This document shows positions 14,604-24,431 of a stretch of DNA of 64,000 nt, piece after piece. The position numbers and the translations under genes were made by a program. The stretch is from the NCBI GenBank assembly GCA_002419585.1, contig DIGJ01000026.1, positions 1-64,000 on the forward strand, written 5' to 3'. How positions within the stretch are numbered: the first letter of the stretch is position 1; each line of letters starts with the position of its first letter. The stretch comes from Lachnoclostridium sp. UBA5725 (lineage in GTDB: Bacteria > Bacillota > Clostridia > Lachnospirales > Lachnospiraceae). The notes under the pieces are model-generated. The model was not told where the DNA came from and made no database searches. It saw only the letters and a list, made by a program, of their open reading frames with translations.

Positions 14604-14722
14604 AACGTACGTCTCCTTTAAAATCTTACAAGATAATAGTAACATATTTGTAGGGAAAATGACATCTAAAATTTCTCGCATAAAAAACGATACGCCATTA
14701 TATATCATACAACAACGCAAAT

Positions 14723-14751
14723 TTGACACACCTATCAAATTGACATATAAT
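14723..14751 (+). promoter_or_regulatory. Consensus sigma-A promoter before dapF
   Basis: Perfect TTGACA (14723-14728), 17-base spacer, perfect TATAAT (14746-14751), about 60 bases before the dapF ribosome site. Probably drives the long dapF-murE-murF-priA run. Confidence 0.85.
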
Positions 14752-14818
14752 TAAGTATTAGAGCTTTTTATAATAAGACCTTCGCACAAGGAGGGATGAA
14801 AAAAGGAGATTTGGATTC

Positions 14819-15682
14819 ATGAAATTTACAAAAATGCATGGATGTGGAAATGATTATGTTTACGTTAATAATTTTAAGGAAAAAGTAGATTATCCAGAAG
14901 CAGTTGCAAAGTTTGTCAGTGATCGACATTTTGGAATTGGTTCAGATGGATTGATTTTAATAAAGCCTTCCGATGAGGCAGACGTCAAAATGAGTATGTA
15001 TAATGCCGATGGTTCGGAAGGTGAAATGTGTGGTAACGGAATTCGTTGCGTTGCAAAGTATGCCTTTGACTATGGTATCCTTGATAAAACCTTGATTACG
15101 GTTGAAACAAAGGCCGGAGTGAAAGTCTTAGAGTTACAGGTTGAAGCTGGAAAAGTAAAGACGGTGACGGTAGATATGGGGGAACCAATTACAAAACCAG
15201 CACTGGTACCTGTCTTATCAGAAGATGAGATTGTACTGGAAAAACCGATTGAAATTATGGGGAAAACGTATCCAATTACTTGTGTTTCTATGGGAAATCC
15301 ACATGCAATCACATTTGTGGAGGATACCAGTGCTATTAGAATTGAGGAAATTGGACCTAAATTTGAAAATCATGCATTATTTCCAAAACGGATTAATACA
15401 GAATTTATACAGGTCATTGATTGTAAAACGATTAATATGCGAGTTTGGGAACGAGGTAGTGGAGAAACCCTTGCTTGTGGAACGGGAGCATGTGCCAGTG
15501 TATATGCCTGTATTCTAAATGGAAAAACAGAGGATGAAGTCCTGGTTCATTTATTAGGAGGAGATTTATCCATTCGTTATGATAGAGACAGCAATCATAT
15601 CTTCATGACGGGTCCAGCAACAACGGTATTTGAAGGAGAGATTGACATTAGCAATCAATTTATAAAAAGAATAAAAGATTGA
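14819..15682 (+). CDS. dapF: Diaminopimelate epimerase
   Basis: Converts LL- to meso-diaminopimelate, the cross-linking amino acid of the wall and precursor of lysine. The two catalytic cysteines are in MCGNGIRC (near residues 70-77) and ACGTGACAS (near 220-228); start MKFTKMHGCGNDY is diagnostic. 287 residues, usual length. AAGGAG is eleven bases before the ATG. It sits directly before murE, the enzyme that uses its product. Confidence 0.96.
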   Translation: MKFTKMHGCGNDYVYVNNFKEKVDYPEAVAKFVSDRHFGIGSDGLILIKPSDEADVKMSMYNADGSEGEMCGNGIRCVAKYAFDYGILDKTLITVETKAGVKVLELQVEAGKVKTVTVDMGEPITKPALVPVLSEDEIVLEKPIEIMGKTYPITCVSMGNPHAITFVEDTSAIRIEEIGPKFENHALFPKRINTEFIQVIDCKTINMRVWERGSGETLACGTGACASVYACILNGKTEDEVLVHLLGGDLSIRYDRDSNHIFMTGPATTVFEGEIDISNQFIKRIKD

Positions 15683-15736
15683 TTTACGCGCGAAAACATG
15701 ATATGTGAAAAAAGTAGCGCAGAAATGGAGTGAAAA

Positions 15737-17194
15737 ATGAAATTAATTGATTTATTAAAGGAATTATCCTTTGAAGTATTACAAGGAGATAAAGAAACGC
15801 AGATAGAGGAACTGATCTATGATTCTAGAAAAGCAAAAACAGGTAGTGTATTCGTATGCGTGAGTGGCGCAGTACGTGATGGACATGATTTTGCAAAAGA
15901 AGTTACAGATAACGGTGTATCTGCATTGATTGTAGAAAGACCAGTTACCGTGCCAGAACATGTAACCGTCATTCAGGTGGAAAATACAAGACTTGCTCTT
16001 GCATGTATGGCGGCGGCCTTTTTTGGTCATCCAGCAGGAAAGTTAAAGACCATTGGAATCACAGGAACAAAAGGGAAAACAACGTCTACGTATATGGTTC
16101 GCTCCATATTAGAAAAATCGGGGATAAAAACAGGACTGATTGGCACAATCGAGACAATCATTGGTGATGAACATATTCCAGCATGCAATACCACGCCAGA
16201 ATCCTATATTGTTCAAGAAACCTTTAAAAAAATGGTAGATGCAGGCTGTCAGGCAGTTGTTATGGAAGTATCTTCGCAGGGATTAATGTTGCATCGTGTT
16301 GGAGGATTTGTATTTGATTATGGAATCTTTACGAATTTGGAGCCTGATCATATCGGGCCAAATGAACACGAAAGCATGGAAGATTATATTCATTGCAAGA
16401 GCTTGCTTTTTAAACAATGCAAGCAGGGAATTTTAAATAAGGACAGTGAATATTATGAGCAGATAATTAAGGGGCATACCTGTACGATTGAGACATATGG
16501 ATTTGCAAAGGACGCCTCTTTGCGTGCGGAGAATGTCGAATTATTTAAAGCACCAGGAAATTTAGGGGTATCTTATGATGTGAAAGGACTTATGGATTTT
16601 CATGCAACAGTAGATGTACCTGGAAAATTCAGTGTTTACAATTCCTTAACGGCAATTGCTATCTGCAGACACTTTAATGTTGATATTGAAACGATACAAA
16701 AAGCACTCAGTGAAGTGCAGGTAAAGGGCCGGATTGAAATGATTCCGGTATCCGACAAGTATACACTGATGATCGATTATGCGCATAATGCAATGAGTTT
16801 AGAAAGCTTACTATTAACACTTCGCGAATACAAGCCAAAGCGTTTGGTATGTTTATTCGGATGTGGGGGGAATCGTTCCAAACTTCGACGTTACGAAATG
16901 GGAGAAATCTCCTCTAAATTAGCAGATTTTACCGTGGTGACCTCTGATAATCCTAGAGATGAAGACCCACAGTCAATCCTAGATGATATAGTTACTGGTG
17001 TAAAAAAGGCAGATGGTGAATACATTACGATCATTGACCGTAAGGATGCCATCAAGTATTGTATGGAGCATGCAAATGAAGGGGATGTCATTGTGCTTGC
17101 TGGAAAAGGGCATGAAGATTATCAGGAAATTAAAGGTAAAAAGTACCATATGGATGAGAGAGAATTGATTCAGGAAATTCTAGAAAATAGATAG
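15737..17194 (+). CDS. murE: UDP-MurNAc-tripeptide ligase, meso-DAP type
   Basis: ATP-dependent ligase adding the third amino acid to UDP-MurNAc-dipeptide. P-loop GITGTKGKTTS (near 111). The substrate-selecting motif DNPRDEDP near residue 408 indicates meso-diaminopimelate rather than lysine, agreeing with dapF next door. 485 residues. GGAGTG precedes the ATG. Fifteen bases before murF. Its location away from the dcw cluster at 35-47 kb is noted separately. Confidence 0.96.
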   Translation: MKLIDLLKELSFEVLQGDKETQIEELIYDSRKAKTGSVFVCVSGAVRDGHDFAKEVTDNGVSALIVERPVTVPEHVTVIQVENTRLALACMAAAFFGHPAGKLKTIGITGTKGKTTSTYMVRSILEKSGIKTGLIGTIETIIGDEHIPACNTTPESYIVQETFKKMVDAGCQAVVMEVSSQGLMLHRVGGFVFDYGIFTNLEPDHIGPNEHESMEDYIHCKSLLFKQCKQGILNKDSEYYEQIIKGHTCTIETYGFAKDASLRAENVELFKAPGNLGVSYDVKGLMDFHATVDVPGKFSVYNSLTAIAICRHFNVDIETIQKALSEVQVKGRIEMIPVSDKYTLMIDYAHNAMSLESLLLTLREYKPKRLVCLFGCGGNRSKLRRYEMGEISSKLADFTVVTSDNPRDEDPQSILDDIVTGVKKADGEYITIIDRKDAIKYCMEHANEGDVIVLAGKGHEDYQEIKGKKYHMDERELIQEILENR

Positions 17195-17208
17195 GCAGGA
17201 ATGAAAAA

Positions 17209-18654
17209 ATGAAACCAATTGAAATCAAAGAAATTGTAAAGGCAGTGGGAGGAATTTTGCTTTGTGGAAATGAGAACGTAGTAATTACTTCGGTTAGCAC
17301 AAACTCAAAAGAGATCCTTCCAGGGGCCTTGTTTGTTCCTATTATAGGTGAGCGGGTGGATGCTCACAAATTTATTGAGAGTGCTTTTTTATTAGGTGCA
17401 AAAGCTACCTTTACTTCCAGACAAAATTCGGTAAATGAGAGTATGGGGGAGAACTGCTATATCTATGTGGAAGATACACAGCGAGCACTTCAAAAGTTTG
17501 CAGCGTATTACCGAAGCCTCTTTCACCTTCCAATCATTGGTATCACTGGAAGTGTTGGCAAAACGACAACAAAAGAAATGGTAGCTGCAGCGCTGGAAAC
17601 GAAATATCAGGTTTTAAAAACAGCTGGTAATATGAATAGTCAGATCGGACTTTCACTCATGATGTTTGAAATTGAAGATACGACTCAAATTGCTGTCATA
17701 GAGATGGGAATGAGCGAAGAAGGAGAGATGATTCGTCTTTCACAAATTGCAAAACCAGAAACTGTGATTATGACGAATATTGGAGTATCTCATATTGGAC
17801 AGTTAGGAAGCAAAGAGAATATTCGAAATGAAAAGCTGAATATCGTCAACGAAATGACGGAAGGCGGACATCTATATTTGAACAATGATGATGTCTTGCT
17901 AAAAGAAATTGGAAGAAAGATGGATATAAAAGCTTCCGAACAAACAAAGAGCGTGCTAGCAAAGGCTACATGCAGATACTATGGTTTGGATGAGACAGCA
18001 GATGCTTATGCAAAGAATATTACGACACATGGTTATGACACAACGTTTACCTATATTTATGGAGAGGAAGAAGAAGCGATTACACTCTCTGTTCTAGGCA
18101 TTCATAATGTAGGTAACGCAATTGCAGCACTTATGGTTGCCAAACAGTATGATATCAATCCAAAGGTTGCCAAACAAGGTCTCAAAGCATATGCACCAAT
18201 TGCAATGCGTGGACAAATATATGAAGCCAATAAAGTTACGATCATCGATGATACGTACAATGCAAGTCCAGACTCCATAAAAAGTGGAATCAATGTGCTT
18301 ATGGAACTGCAAGGGCTTACTCGAAGAATCGCAGTGCTGGCAGATGTTTTAGAACTTGGGGAAGTATCCTATGATTGCCATTATGAGGTGGGCGAGTATA
18401 TTGGAAATAAGCATGAGTTGGTTAATAAAATAGATGTGCTCATAACAATTGGCGAAGAAGCAAAAGCCATTGCACAGGGAGCACAAAGCATCGATTCGGC
18501 AATGATTATTAAAAGCTTTGCGCACAATGAGGAAGCAATTTCATGCTTAAAAGATATGATAGTAGAAGGCGATGGTATCCTGATTAAGGGATCAAGAGGC
18601 ATGCACCTGGAACAAGTTGTAAATGCACTTAGGGAAACCTATGAGAATCAATAA
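17209..18654 (+). CDS. murF: UDP-MurNAc-tripeptide D-alanyl-D-alanine ligase
   Basis: Adds D-Ala-D-Ala to UDP-MurNAc-tripeptide. N-terminal Mur ligase domain with STNSKEILPGALFVPIIGE (about 31-50), central ATPase with GITGSVGKTTTKE (near 108-120), C-terminal domain with DDTYNASPDSIKSG (near 345). 481 residues, slightly longer than many. AGGAATG precedes the ATG. Confidence 0.96.
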   Translation: MKPIEIKEIVKAVGGILLCGNENVVITSVSTNSKEILPGALFVPIIGERVDAHKFIESAFLLGAKATFTSRQNSVNESMGENCYIYVEDTQRALQKFAAYYRSLFHLPIIGITGSVGKTTTKEMVAAALETKYQVLKTAGNMNSQIGLSLMMFEIEDTTQIAVIEMGMSEEGEMIRLSQIAKPETVIMTNIGVSHIGQLGSKENIRNEKLNIVNEMTEGGHLYLNNDDVLLKEIGRKMDIKASEQTKSVLAKATCRYYGLDETADAYAKNITTHGYDTTFTYIYGEEEEAITLSVLGIHNVGNAIAALMVAKQYDINPKVAKQGLKAYAPIAMRGQIYEANKVTIIDDTYNASPDSIKSGINVLMELQGLTRRIAVLADVLELGEVSYDCHYEVGEYIGNKHELVNKIDVLITIGEEAKAIAQGAQSIDSAMIIKSFAHNEEAISCLKDMIVEGDGILIKGSRGMHLEQVVNALRETYENQ

Positions 18655-18695
18655 AGCGCTTCAATCGCAAAGAACAGCGCAGAAACGAGGGCAAC

Positions 18696-20930
18696 ATGAT
18701 GTTTGCAGATGTAATTGTTGATATCTCGCATGAGAATCTGGATAAAACCTATCAATATATCGTGAAGCCCGAGCAAGAGGCATCTGCTGTCATTGGAGCA
18801 CCGGTTATGATTCCTTTTGGACGTGGTAATCGAAGAATTAAAGGGTATATTGTTGGATTATCGCAAACGCCAGCTTGGGATATTGACAAAATGAAGGAAC
18901 TTGACGAAATCAGTGAGAACGGTATCGTAATCGAGTCTCAACTCATTTATCTGGCTTACTGGATGAAAGAAACCTATGGTTCAACAATGAATGATGCGTT
19001 AAAGACGGTCATACCTGTGAAAACAACCATTAAGAATAAAGAAAAGAAGTACATTAGTCTAAACGTATCCAATGAAATGGCACGTAAGAAATTAGAAGAA
19101 TTTATCCAAAAGAAGAATAAAGGAAGGGCAAGGCTAATACAGTCGCTTCTTGAAAACCCAATTATTGAATCGGGTATTTTGAAGGATAAACTAAATATTT
19201 CGCAATCAACGATTAATAGTTTAATCGGACTTAACTTAATTCTCCAAGAAACACAGATTGTTTATCGAAATCCGATTCGAAATCAGTTAGCAAACAAGAA
19301 AGAATTAAACTTAAATTTGGAGCAGATAAACATAGTGGAGGGTATAACCAAAGAGTATAAAGCGGGTGAACGAAAGACCTACTTAATCCATGGTGTTACT
19401 GGAAGTGGTAAGACGGAAGTCTATATGGAGATTATCAAAGCGGTTTTAGATGAGGGAAAACAGGTCATTTTATTAATTCCGGAAATTTCGCTTACCTACC
19501 AAATGGTGATGCGGTTTTATAATCGATTTGGAGAGCGAATTTCTATTTTGAACTCGCGAATGTCAAAAGGTGAGCGCTATGATCAATACATGCGTGCCAA
19601 AAATGGAGAAATCGATATCATGATTGGACCACGGTCGGCGCTTTTTACACCGTTTTTAAATCTTGGACTCATTATTATTGATGAGGAGCAAGAAGGTAGC
19701 TATAAAAGTGAGGGAAGTCCAAAGTATCACGCTCGTGAGACGGCAATCGAGCGGGCACGGCTTTCAAATGCAAGCGTAATACTTGGGTCAGCAACACCTA
19801 CGGTTGAAAGTTATTATAAGGCGAGGACAGGTCAATATACGCTCTATTCTCTTATGAATCGCGCAAACAATGCGAACTTACCTTCGATTGAAGTGGTTGA
19901 TCTTCGGGAAGAATTAAAGAAGAAAAACAAATCGATTTTTAGCGAACGTTTACGAGAACTTATAATGGAGAAGCTTGAAAAGAAAGAGCAGATTATCTTA
20001 TTTATTAATAGAAGAGGCTATGCGGGATTTGTTTCTTGTCGTAGTTGCGGTCATGTGTTAAAATGTCCTCATTGTGATATTTCATTAACTTCACATAACA
20101 ATGGGAAACTAGTCTGCCATTATTGTGGTTATGAAGTGCCAATGGTTCAATTGTGCCCGGAGTGTGGTTCCCCTTATATTGCAGCATTTGGAACAGGTAC
20201 ACAAAAGATAGAGGCAATGGTTAAAAAAGAATTTCCCATGGCGTCAGTGATTCGGATGGATACAGACACAACATCTGGAAAGGAAGGACATCAAAAGATA
20301 CTCAAATCCTTTGCGAATCATGAAGTGGATATTCTGGTTGGAACACAAATGATAGTCAAAGGACATGATTTTCCAGAAGTTACATTAGTAGGTATTTTGG
20401 CAGCGGATCTATCTTTATATGCTGGGAGTTATCTGGCAGCAGAGCGAACCTACGATTTACTGGCGCAGGCCTCTGGTCGGGCTGGAAGAGGAGAAAAAGC
20501 AGGTAATGTTGTGATTCAAACCTACAATCCAGACCACTATAGCATACGTTATGCAGCAGCTAATAATTACGATGCGTTTTATGAAGAAGAGCTGTTATAT
20601 CGTAAAATGTTAGATTATCCGCCAATTGGACATATGGTTGCAATTTTATTATGTAGCGAATCGGAAGATCGATTGGAAGCTGCAAGTAAACTGTTCGCAA
20701 ACGTAATAAAGGAAAAGATACAAGGTATATGCAATACAACGGTGATTGGGCCGGCAAAAGCATCGGTTTCAAAGGCCAACGATATTTACCGGCGGGTGAT
20801 TTATTTAAAAGATAAAGAGGAAAGAAATTTAACTGAACTGATAAAATTTTTAGAAGGTTATATCAAATATTCAGAGTACATGAAAGATATTACCATACAG
20901 TTTGATTTTGACCCAATGAATAGTTATTAA
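18696..20930 (+). CDS. priA: Primosomal replication-restart helicase PriA
   Basis: 3'-5' superfamily 2 helicase that reloads the replisome at collapsed forks. N-terminal DNA-binding domain (FADVIVDISHENLDKTYQY), winged helix, then helicase motifs GVTGSGKTEVY (near 230) and DEEQEGSYK (motif II, DEEQ for the usual DEEH). Eight zinc-binding cysteines are grouped in CRSCGHVLKCPHC and CHYCG/CPECG. 744 residues. ATG-ATG start with GAGGGC before it. In many Firmicutes priA-def-fmt-rsmB follows rpoZ and coaBC directly; here other genes intervene and coaBC is absent. Confidence 0.95.
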   Translation: MMFADVIVDISHENLDKTYQYIVKPEQEASAVIGAPVMIPFGRGNRRIKGYIVGLSQTPAWDIDKMKELDEISENGIVIESQLIYLAYWMKETYGSTMNDALKTVIPVKTTIKNKEKKYISLNVSNEMARKKLEEFIQKKNKGRARLIQSLLENPIIESGILKDKLNISQSTINSLIGLNLILQETQIVYRNPIRNQLANKKELNLNLEQINIVEGITKEYKAGERKTYLIHGVTGSGKTEVYMEIIKAVLDEGKQVILLIPEISLTYQMVMRFYNRFGERISILNSRMSKGERYDQYMRAKNGEIDIMIGPRSALFTPFLNLGLIIIDEEQEGSYKSEGSPKYHARETAIERARLSNASVILGSATPTVESYYKARTGQYTLYSLMNRANNANLPSIEVVDLREELKKKNKSIFSERLRELIMEKLEKKEQIILFINRRGYAGFVSCRSCGHVLKCPHCDISLTSHNNGKLVCHYCGYEVPMVQLCPECGSPYIAAFGTGTQKIEAMVKKEFPMASVIRMDTDTTSGKEGHQKILKSFANHEVDILVGTQMIVKGHDFPEVTLVGILAADLSLYAGSYLAAERTYDLLAQASGRAGRGEKAGNVVIQTYNPDHYSIRYAAANNYDAFYEEELLYRKMLDYPPIGHMVAILLCSESEDRLEAASKLFANVIKEKIQGICNTTVIGPAKASVSKANDIYRRVIYLKDKEERNLTELIKFLEGYIKYSEYMKDITIQFDFDPMNSY

Positions 20931-20943
20931 GGAGGAAAAAGGA

Positions 20944-21432
20944 ATGGCATTAAGAAATATTAGAGTTATGGGTGATCCAGTATTAGAAAAAAAGGCAAAA
21001 CCAGTTCTTGAAATGAATGAAAAAACACAGATGTTAATTGAAGATATGTTCGATACGATGTATGAGGCACAGGGCGTTGGACTTGCTGCCCCACAGGTTG
21101 GTATCATGAGACGAGTTGTGGTTATCGATGTCTCTCCAGAAGGAGATAATCCGGTTGTTTTAATTAATCCGGAAATTATTGAAACCAGTGGCAACCAAAC
21201 GGGTGGAGAAGGATGCCTGAGTGTTCCAGGAAAAACTGGAATTGTAACAAGACCAAACTATGCAAAGGTAAAAGCCTTAAATGAGAATATGGAAGAATTT
21301 ATAATCGAAGGCGAAGAACTATTAGCAAGAGCGTTATGCCATGAAATTGATCATCTAGACGGAAAACTATACGTGAGTTTAGTAGAGGGTGATCTGATGG
21401 ATACCGAAAGCTATCAAGAAGGAGACGATTAA
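20944..21432 (+). CDS. def: Peptide deformylase
   Basis: Removes the formyl group from new polypeptides. The three motifs are complete: GVGLAAPQVG (near 43-52), EGCLSVPG (near 88-95, metal Cys) and HEIDHLDG (near 131-138, metal His and catalytic Glu). 162 residues. GGAGG precedes the ATG. Two bases before fmt, which makes the formylated substrate. Confidence 0.96.
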   Translation: MALRNIRVMGDPVLEKKAKPVLEMNEKTQMLIEDMFDTMYEAQGVGLAAPQVGIMRRVVVIDVSPEGDNPVVLINPEIIETSGNQTGGEGCLSVPGKTGIVTRPNYAKVKALNENMEEFIIEGEELLARALCHEIDHLDGKLYVSLVEGDLMDTESYQEGDD

Positions 21433-21434
21433 CA

Positions 21435-22361
21435 ATGAGAATTGTTTTTATGGGAACACCGGAATTTTCGGTACCAACACTAGATGCACTGATTCATAGC
21501 GAGCACGAAGTAATTGGAGTTGTAACACAACCAGATAAGCCAAAGGGAAGAGGCAAAGAAGTTCAGTTGACCCCAGTGAAGATAAAAGCGCAGGAATATG
21601 ATATTCCCGTATATCAACCTCAAAAAGTAAGAGAAGAAAGCTTTCTTCAAACACTACGTGAACTGAATCCTGATGTAATCATTGTAATTGCTTTTGGACA
21701 GATTGTTCCGAAAGCACTTTTAGAAATTCCAAAGTATGGTTGTATGAATATCCATGCCTCCCTACTTCCAAAACTAAGAGGATCTGCTCCAATTCAGTGG
21801 GCGGTCATTAACGGAGAAGAAAAAAGTGGTATCACGACGATGCAGATGGATGTTGGAATTGACACGGGTGATATGCTATTAAAGAAAGAAATCATTTTGG
21901 ATAAAAAAGAAACTGGCGGAAGTTTACATGACAAGTTATCGCTTATGGGTGGAGACCTTATCTTGGAAACGCTTCAATTAGCAACCCGGGGAAAATTAAA
22001 TCCTCAAAAACAAGATGATAGTCTTTCGAGTTATGTGAAAATGCTCGATAAGGAATTAGGAAAGATTGACTTTTCAAAACCTGCCATCGAAATTGAACGC
22101 TTGATTCGTGGTCTGAATCCATGGCCAAGTGCATATACAAGCCTTGATGGCAAGACGCTTAAAATATGGGATGCGGATGTTGTGGAAGGAAAAGAGGGAG
22201 CTGCCTTTGGAGAAATCATTGAAGTAACAAAGGACAGTATCGTAATACAAACCGGAAACGATGCTCTTACAATTAAGGAATTACAACTAGAAGGAAAGAA
22301 ACGTATGACAATCGATGCGTTTCTGCGCGGATATACAGTATCCCCAGGTACTGTATTATAA
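21435..22361 (+). CDS. fmt: Methionyl-tRNA formyltransferase
   Basis: Formylates initiator Met-tRNA using 10-formyl-THF. Starts MRIVFMGTPEFSVP; the hydrolase loop NIHASLLPKLRGSAPIQWA near 107 contains the catalytic Asn and His, followed by GVDTGDM-like MDVGIDTGDML. 308 residues. Tightly coupled to def. Confidence 0.96.
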   Translation: MRIVFMGTPEFSVPTLDALIHSEHEVIGVVTQPDKPKGRGKEVQLTPVKIKAQEYDIPVYQPQKVREESFLQTLRELNPDVIIVIAFGQIVPKALLEIPKYGCMNIHASLLPKLRGSAPIQWAVINGEEKSGITTMQMDVGIDTGDMLLKKEIILDKKETGGSLHDKLSLMGGDLILETLQLATRGKLNPQKQDDSLSSYVKMLDKELGKIDFSKPAIEIERLIRGLNPWPSAYTSLDGKTLKIWDADVVEGKEGAAFGEIIEVTKDSIVIQTGNDALTIKELQLEGKKRMTIDAFLRGYTVSPGTVL

Positions 22362-22386
22362 TCAGAATTCGTAGGAGGAATGATTT

Positions 22387-23088
22387 ATGTATTATGGTTT
22401 TTATGATTCAACTTATAGTTTAATTTTTATTGGTATCATTTTAACACTGCTTGCTTCTGCCAGAGTAAAGACGACCTATGCTAAATATTCAAGGGTTAGA
22501 AGTAAGGGTGGATACACAGGAGCACAGACGGCAGAACGCATTCTTCGTAATGCGGGGATTTATGATGTCAGTGTGGAGCATGTCAGTGGAAACTTAACGG
22601 ATCATTATGATCCAAAGAGCAAGGTGCTACGATTGTCAGATGTGGTCTATGATAGTGCGTCGGTAGCAGCAATTGGAGTTGCTGCACATGAGTGTGGGCA
22701 TGCAATTCAGCACAATAAAGGTTACGCACCATTAGGAATTCGTAGTGCATTGGTACCTGTTGCAAATTTTGGATCAACCATCAGTTGGCCATTGATTTTA
22801 ATTGGATTTTTTATTACGGGAAGTGGAAGTATTTTGGTTCAACTTGGAATCTTATTGTTCTGCGTGGCGGTATTATTTCAATTAGTGACTCTTCCGGTCG
22901 AATTTAATGCTTCTAGCCGTGCGGTGAGAATCCTTAGTGAAAGTGGTATTTTATACGATGATGAAGTAAAAGGGGCAAAAAGTGTACTTCGTGCAGCAGC
23001 CCTTACTTATGTAGCAGCGGCAGCAGCTTCGATTTTACAGTTGCTTCGACTTGTATTACTATTTGGTGGAGGAAGAAGCCGTGACTAG
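22387..23088 (+). CDS. yugP: Membrane zinc metallopeptidase, YugP family
   Basis: A 233-residue integral membrane protein with the zinc motif HECGH at 101-105 (AIGVAAHECGHAIQH) and membrane segments at about 8-25, 125-150, 150-175 and 205-225. The family is widespread in Firmicutes; substrate unknown. AGGAGGAATG lies before the ATG. The last eight bases overlap rsmB, so the two are translationally coupled. Confidence 0.88.
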   Translation: MYYGFYDSTYSLIFIGIILTLLASARVKTTYAKYSRVRSKGGYTGAQTAERILRNAGIYDVSVEHVSGNLTDHYDPKSKVLRLSDVVYDSASVAAIGVAAHECGHAIQHNKGYAPLGIRSALVPVANFGSTISWPLILIGFFITGSGSILVQLGILLFCVAVLFQLVTLPVEFNASSRAVRILSESGILYDDEVKGAKSVLRAAALTYVAAAAASILQLLRLVLLFGGGRSRD

Positions 23089-24415
23089 AGAACTGGTATT
23101 GGAAATACTAATCGAGGTATTTGAGAATGGGGGGTACAGTAATGTTGCCATTCATAATACACTTACAAAATATCAGTTTATGGATAAACAAAACCGTGCA
23201 TTTTTGACGCGCCTGAGTGAAGGTGTAATTGAACGATGTATTGAAATCGATTATGTTATTAACTGTTTTTCAAACGTAAAAGTAAAAAAGATGAAGCCTG
23301 TCATTCGGAACATCCTTCGAATGGGAACCTACCAAATCCTATTTATGGACCAGGTTCCCGATTCTGCAGCTTGTAACGAATCGGTTAAATTAGCGACAAA
23401 AAAAGGTTTTGTTAATTTAAAAGGCTTTGTAAACGGTGTACTTAGAAATATAAGTCGCCAGAAAGATAATTTAACCTTTCCAAAAGAAGGTAGCAAAGAA
23501 TACCTAAGCGTTGTGTATTCCATGCCAGAATGGATTCTTGACTTGTGGTTCGAAGAATATGACAAAACCACAGTAGAAAAAATTTGCAAAGGTTTTTTTG
23601 AAGACAAAAAAACAACCATACGTGTGAATACAAACAAAATAACGCCGAAAGTATTGGCAGAAGTATTAAAAAAAGAAGAAGTGACGGTTGAGTGCGGAAC
23701 GTATTTACCGTATGCATTAAATATAAGTAATTACAACTATCTTGGAGGCTTGGATAGCTTTAAGGAAGGCCTATTTCAAGTACAGGACGAAAGCTCTATG
23801 ATGATAGCGCAGTGTGCTGGGATAAAAGAAGGACAAATTATACTTGACGTGTGTGCAGCTCCAGGTGGAAAAAGTACCCATGCGGCACAATTTTTAAATA
23901 ATACAGGACAAGTTATCGCAAGGGATCTTACGGAATATAAGACTAGCTTAATTGAAGAAAATGTGAATCGACTGGGACTTAAGAATGTTACCGTACAATG
24001 CATGGATGCCTTGATATTGGACAATGATAGTGTGGATTTTGCAGACGTTGTGATTGCGGACCTTCCTTGTTCTGGGCTTGGTGTGATGAAACGAAAAGGC
24101 GATATTAAATATAAAACCTCAAAGGAAGATGTTTTTTCGCTTGCCAAACTGCAAAAGGATATATTAGCGGTCGTTTCGAATTATGTAAAACCAGGTGGAG
24201 TACTGATTTATAGCACTTGTACCATCAACAAGTATGAGAATATGGAAAATGTGAATTATATACTTGAGAATCTTCCATATGAATTAGAAACGCTCGTTCC
24301 ATATCTTCCAGAAAAGATGGAGATGGAAACATGCAAAGAAGGCTACTTACAATTGCTTCCTGGAATGGATGGCACCGATGGATTTTTCCTCGCGCGTTTC
24401 CGGAAAAAGCAGTAG
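23081..24415 (+). CDS. rsmB: 16S rRNA m5C967 methyltransferase RsmB
   Basis: NusB-like N-terminal RNA-binding domain (residues 1-130) and SAM-dependent methyltransferase domain with VCAAPGGKSTHAA (SAM site), ADLPCSGLGV (motif IV Cys) and YSTCTINKYENMENV (catalytic Cys, motif VI). A longer frame from 23051 lies inside yugP; the GTG at 23081 with GGTGGAGG upstream matches the family N-terminus TRELVLEIL. 444 residues. Confidence 0.93.
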   Translation: MTRELVLEILIEVFENGGYSNVAIHNTLTKYQFMDKQNRAFLTRLSEGVIERCIEIDYVINCFSNVKVKKMKPVIRNILRMGTYQILFMDQVPDSAACNESVKLATKKGFVNLKGFVNGVLRNISRQKDNLTFPKEGSKEYLSVVYSMPEWILDLWFEEYDKTTVEKICKGFFEDKKTTIRVNTNKITPKVLAEVLKKEEVTVECGTYLPYALNISNYNYLGGLDSFKEGLFQVQDESSMMIAQCAGIKEGQIILDVCAAPGGKSTHAAQFLNNTGQVIARDLTEYKTSLIEENVNRLGLKNVTVQCMDALILDNDSVDFADVVIADLPCSGLGVMKRKGDIKYKTSKEDVFSLAKLQKDILAVVSNYVKPGGVLIYSTCTINKYENMENVNYILENLPYELETLVPYLPEKMEMETCKEGYLQLLPGMDGTDGFFLARFRKKQ

Positions 24416-24431
24416 TTTATTTAGGAGAACA

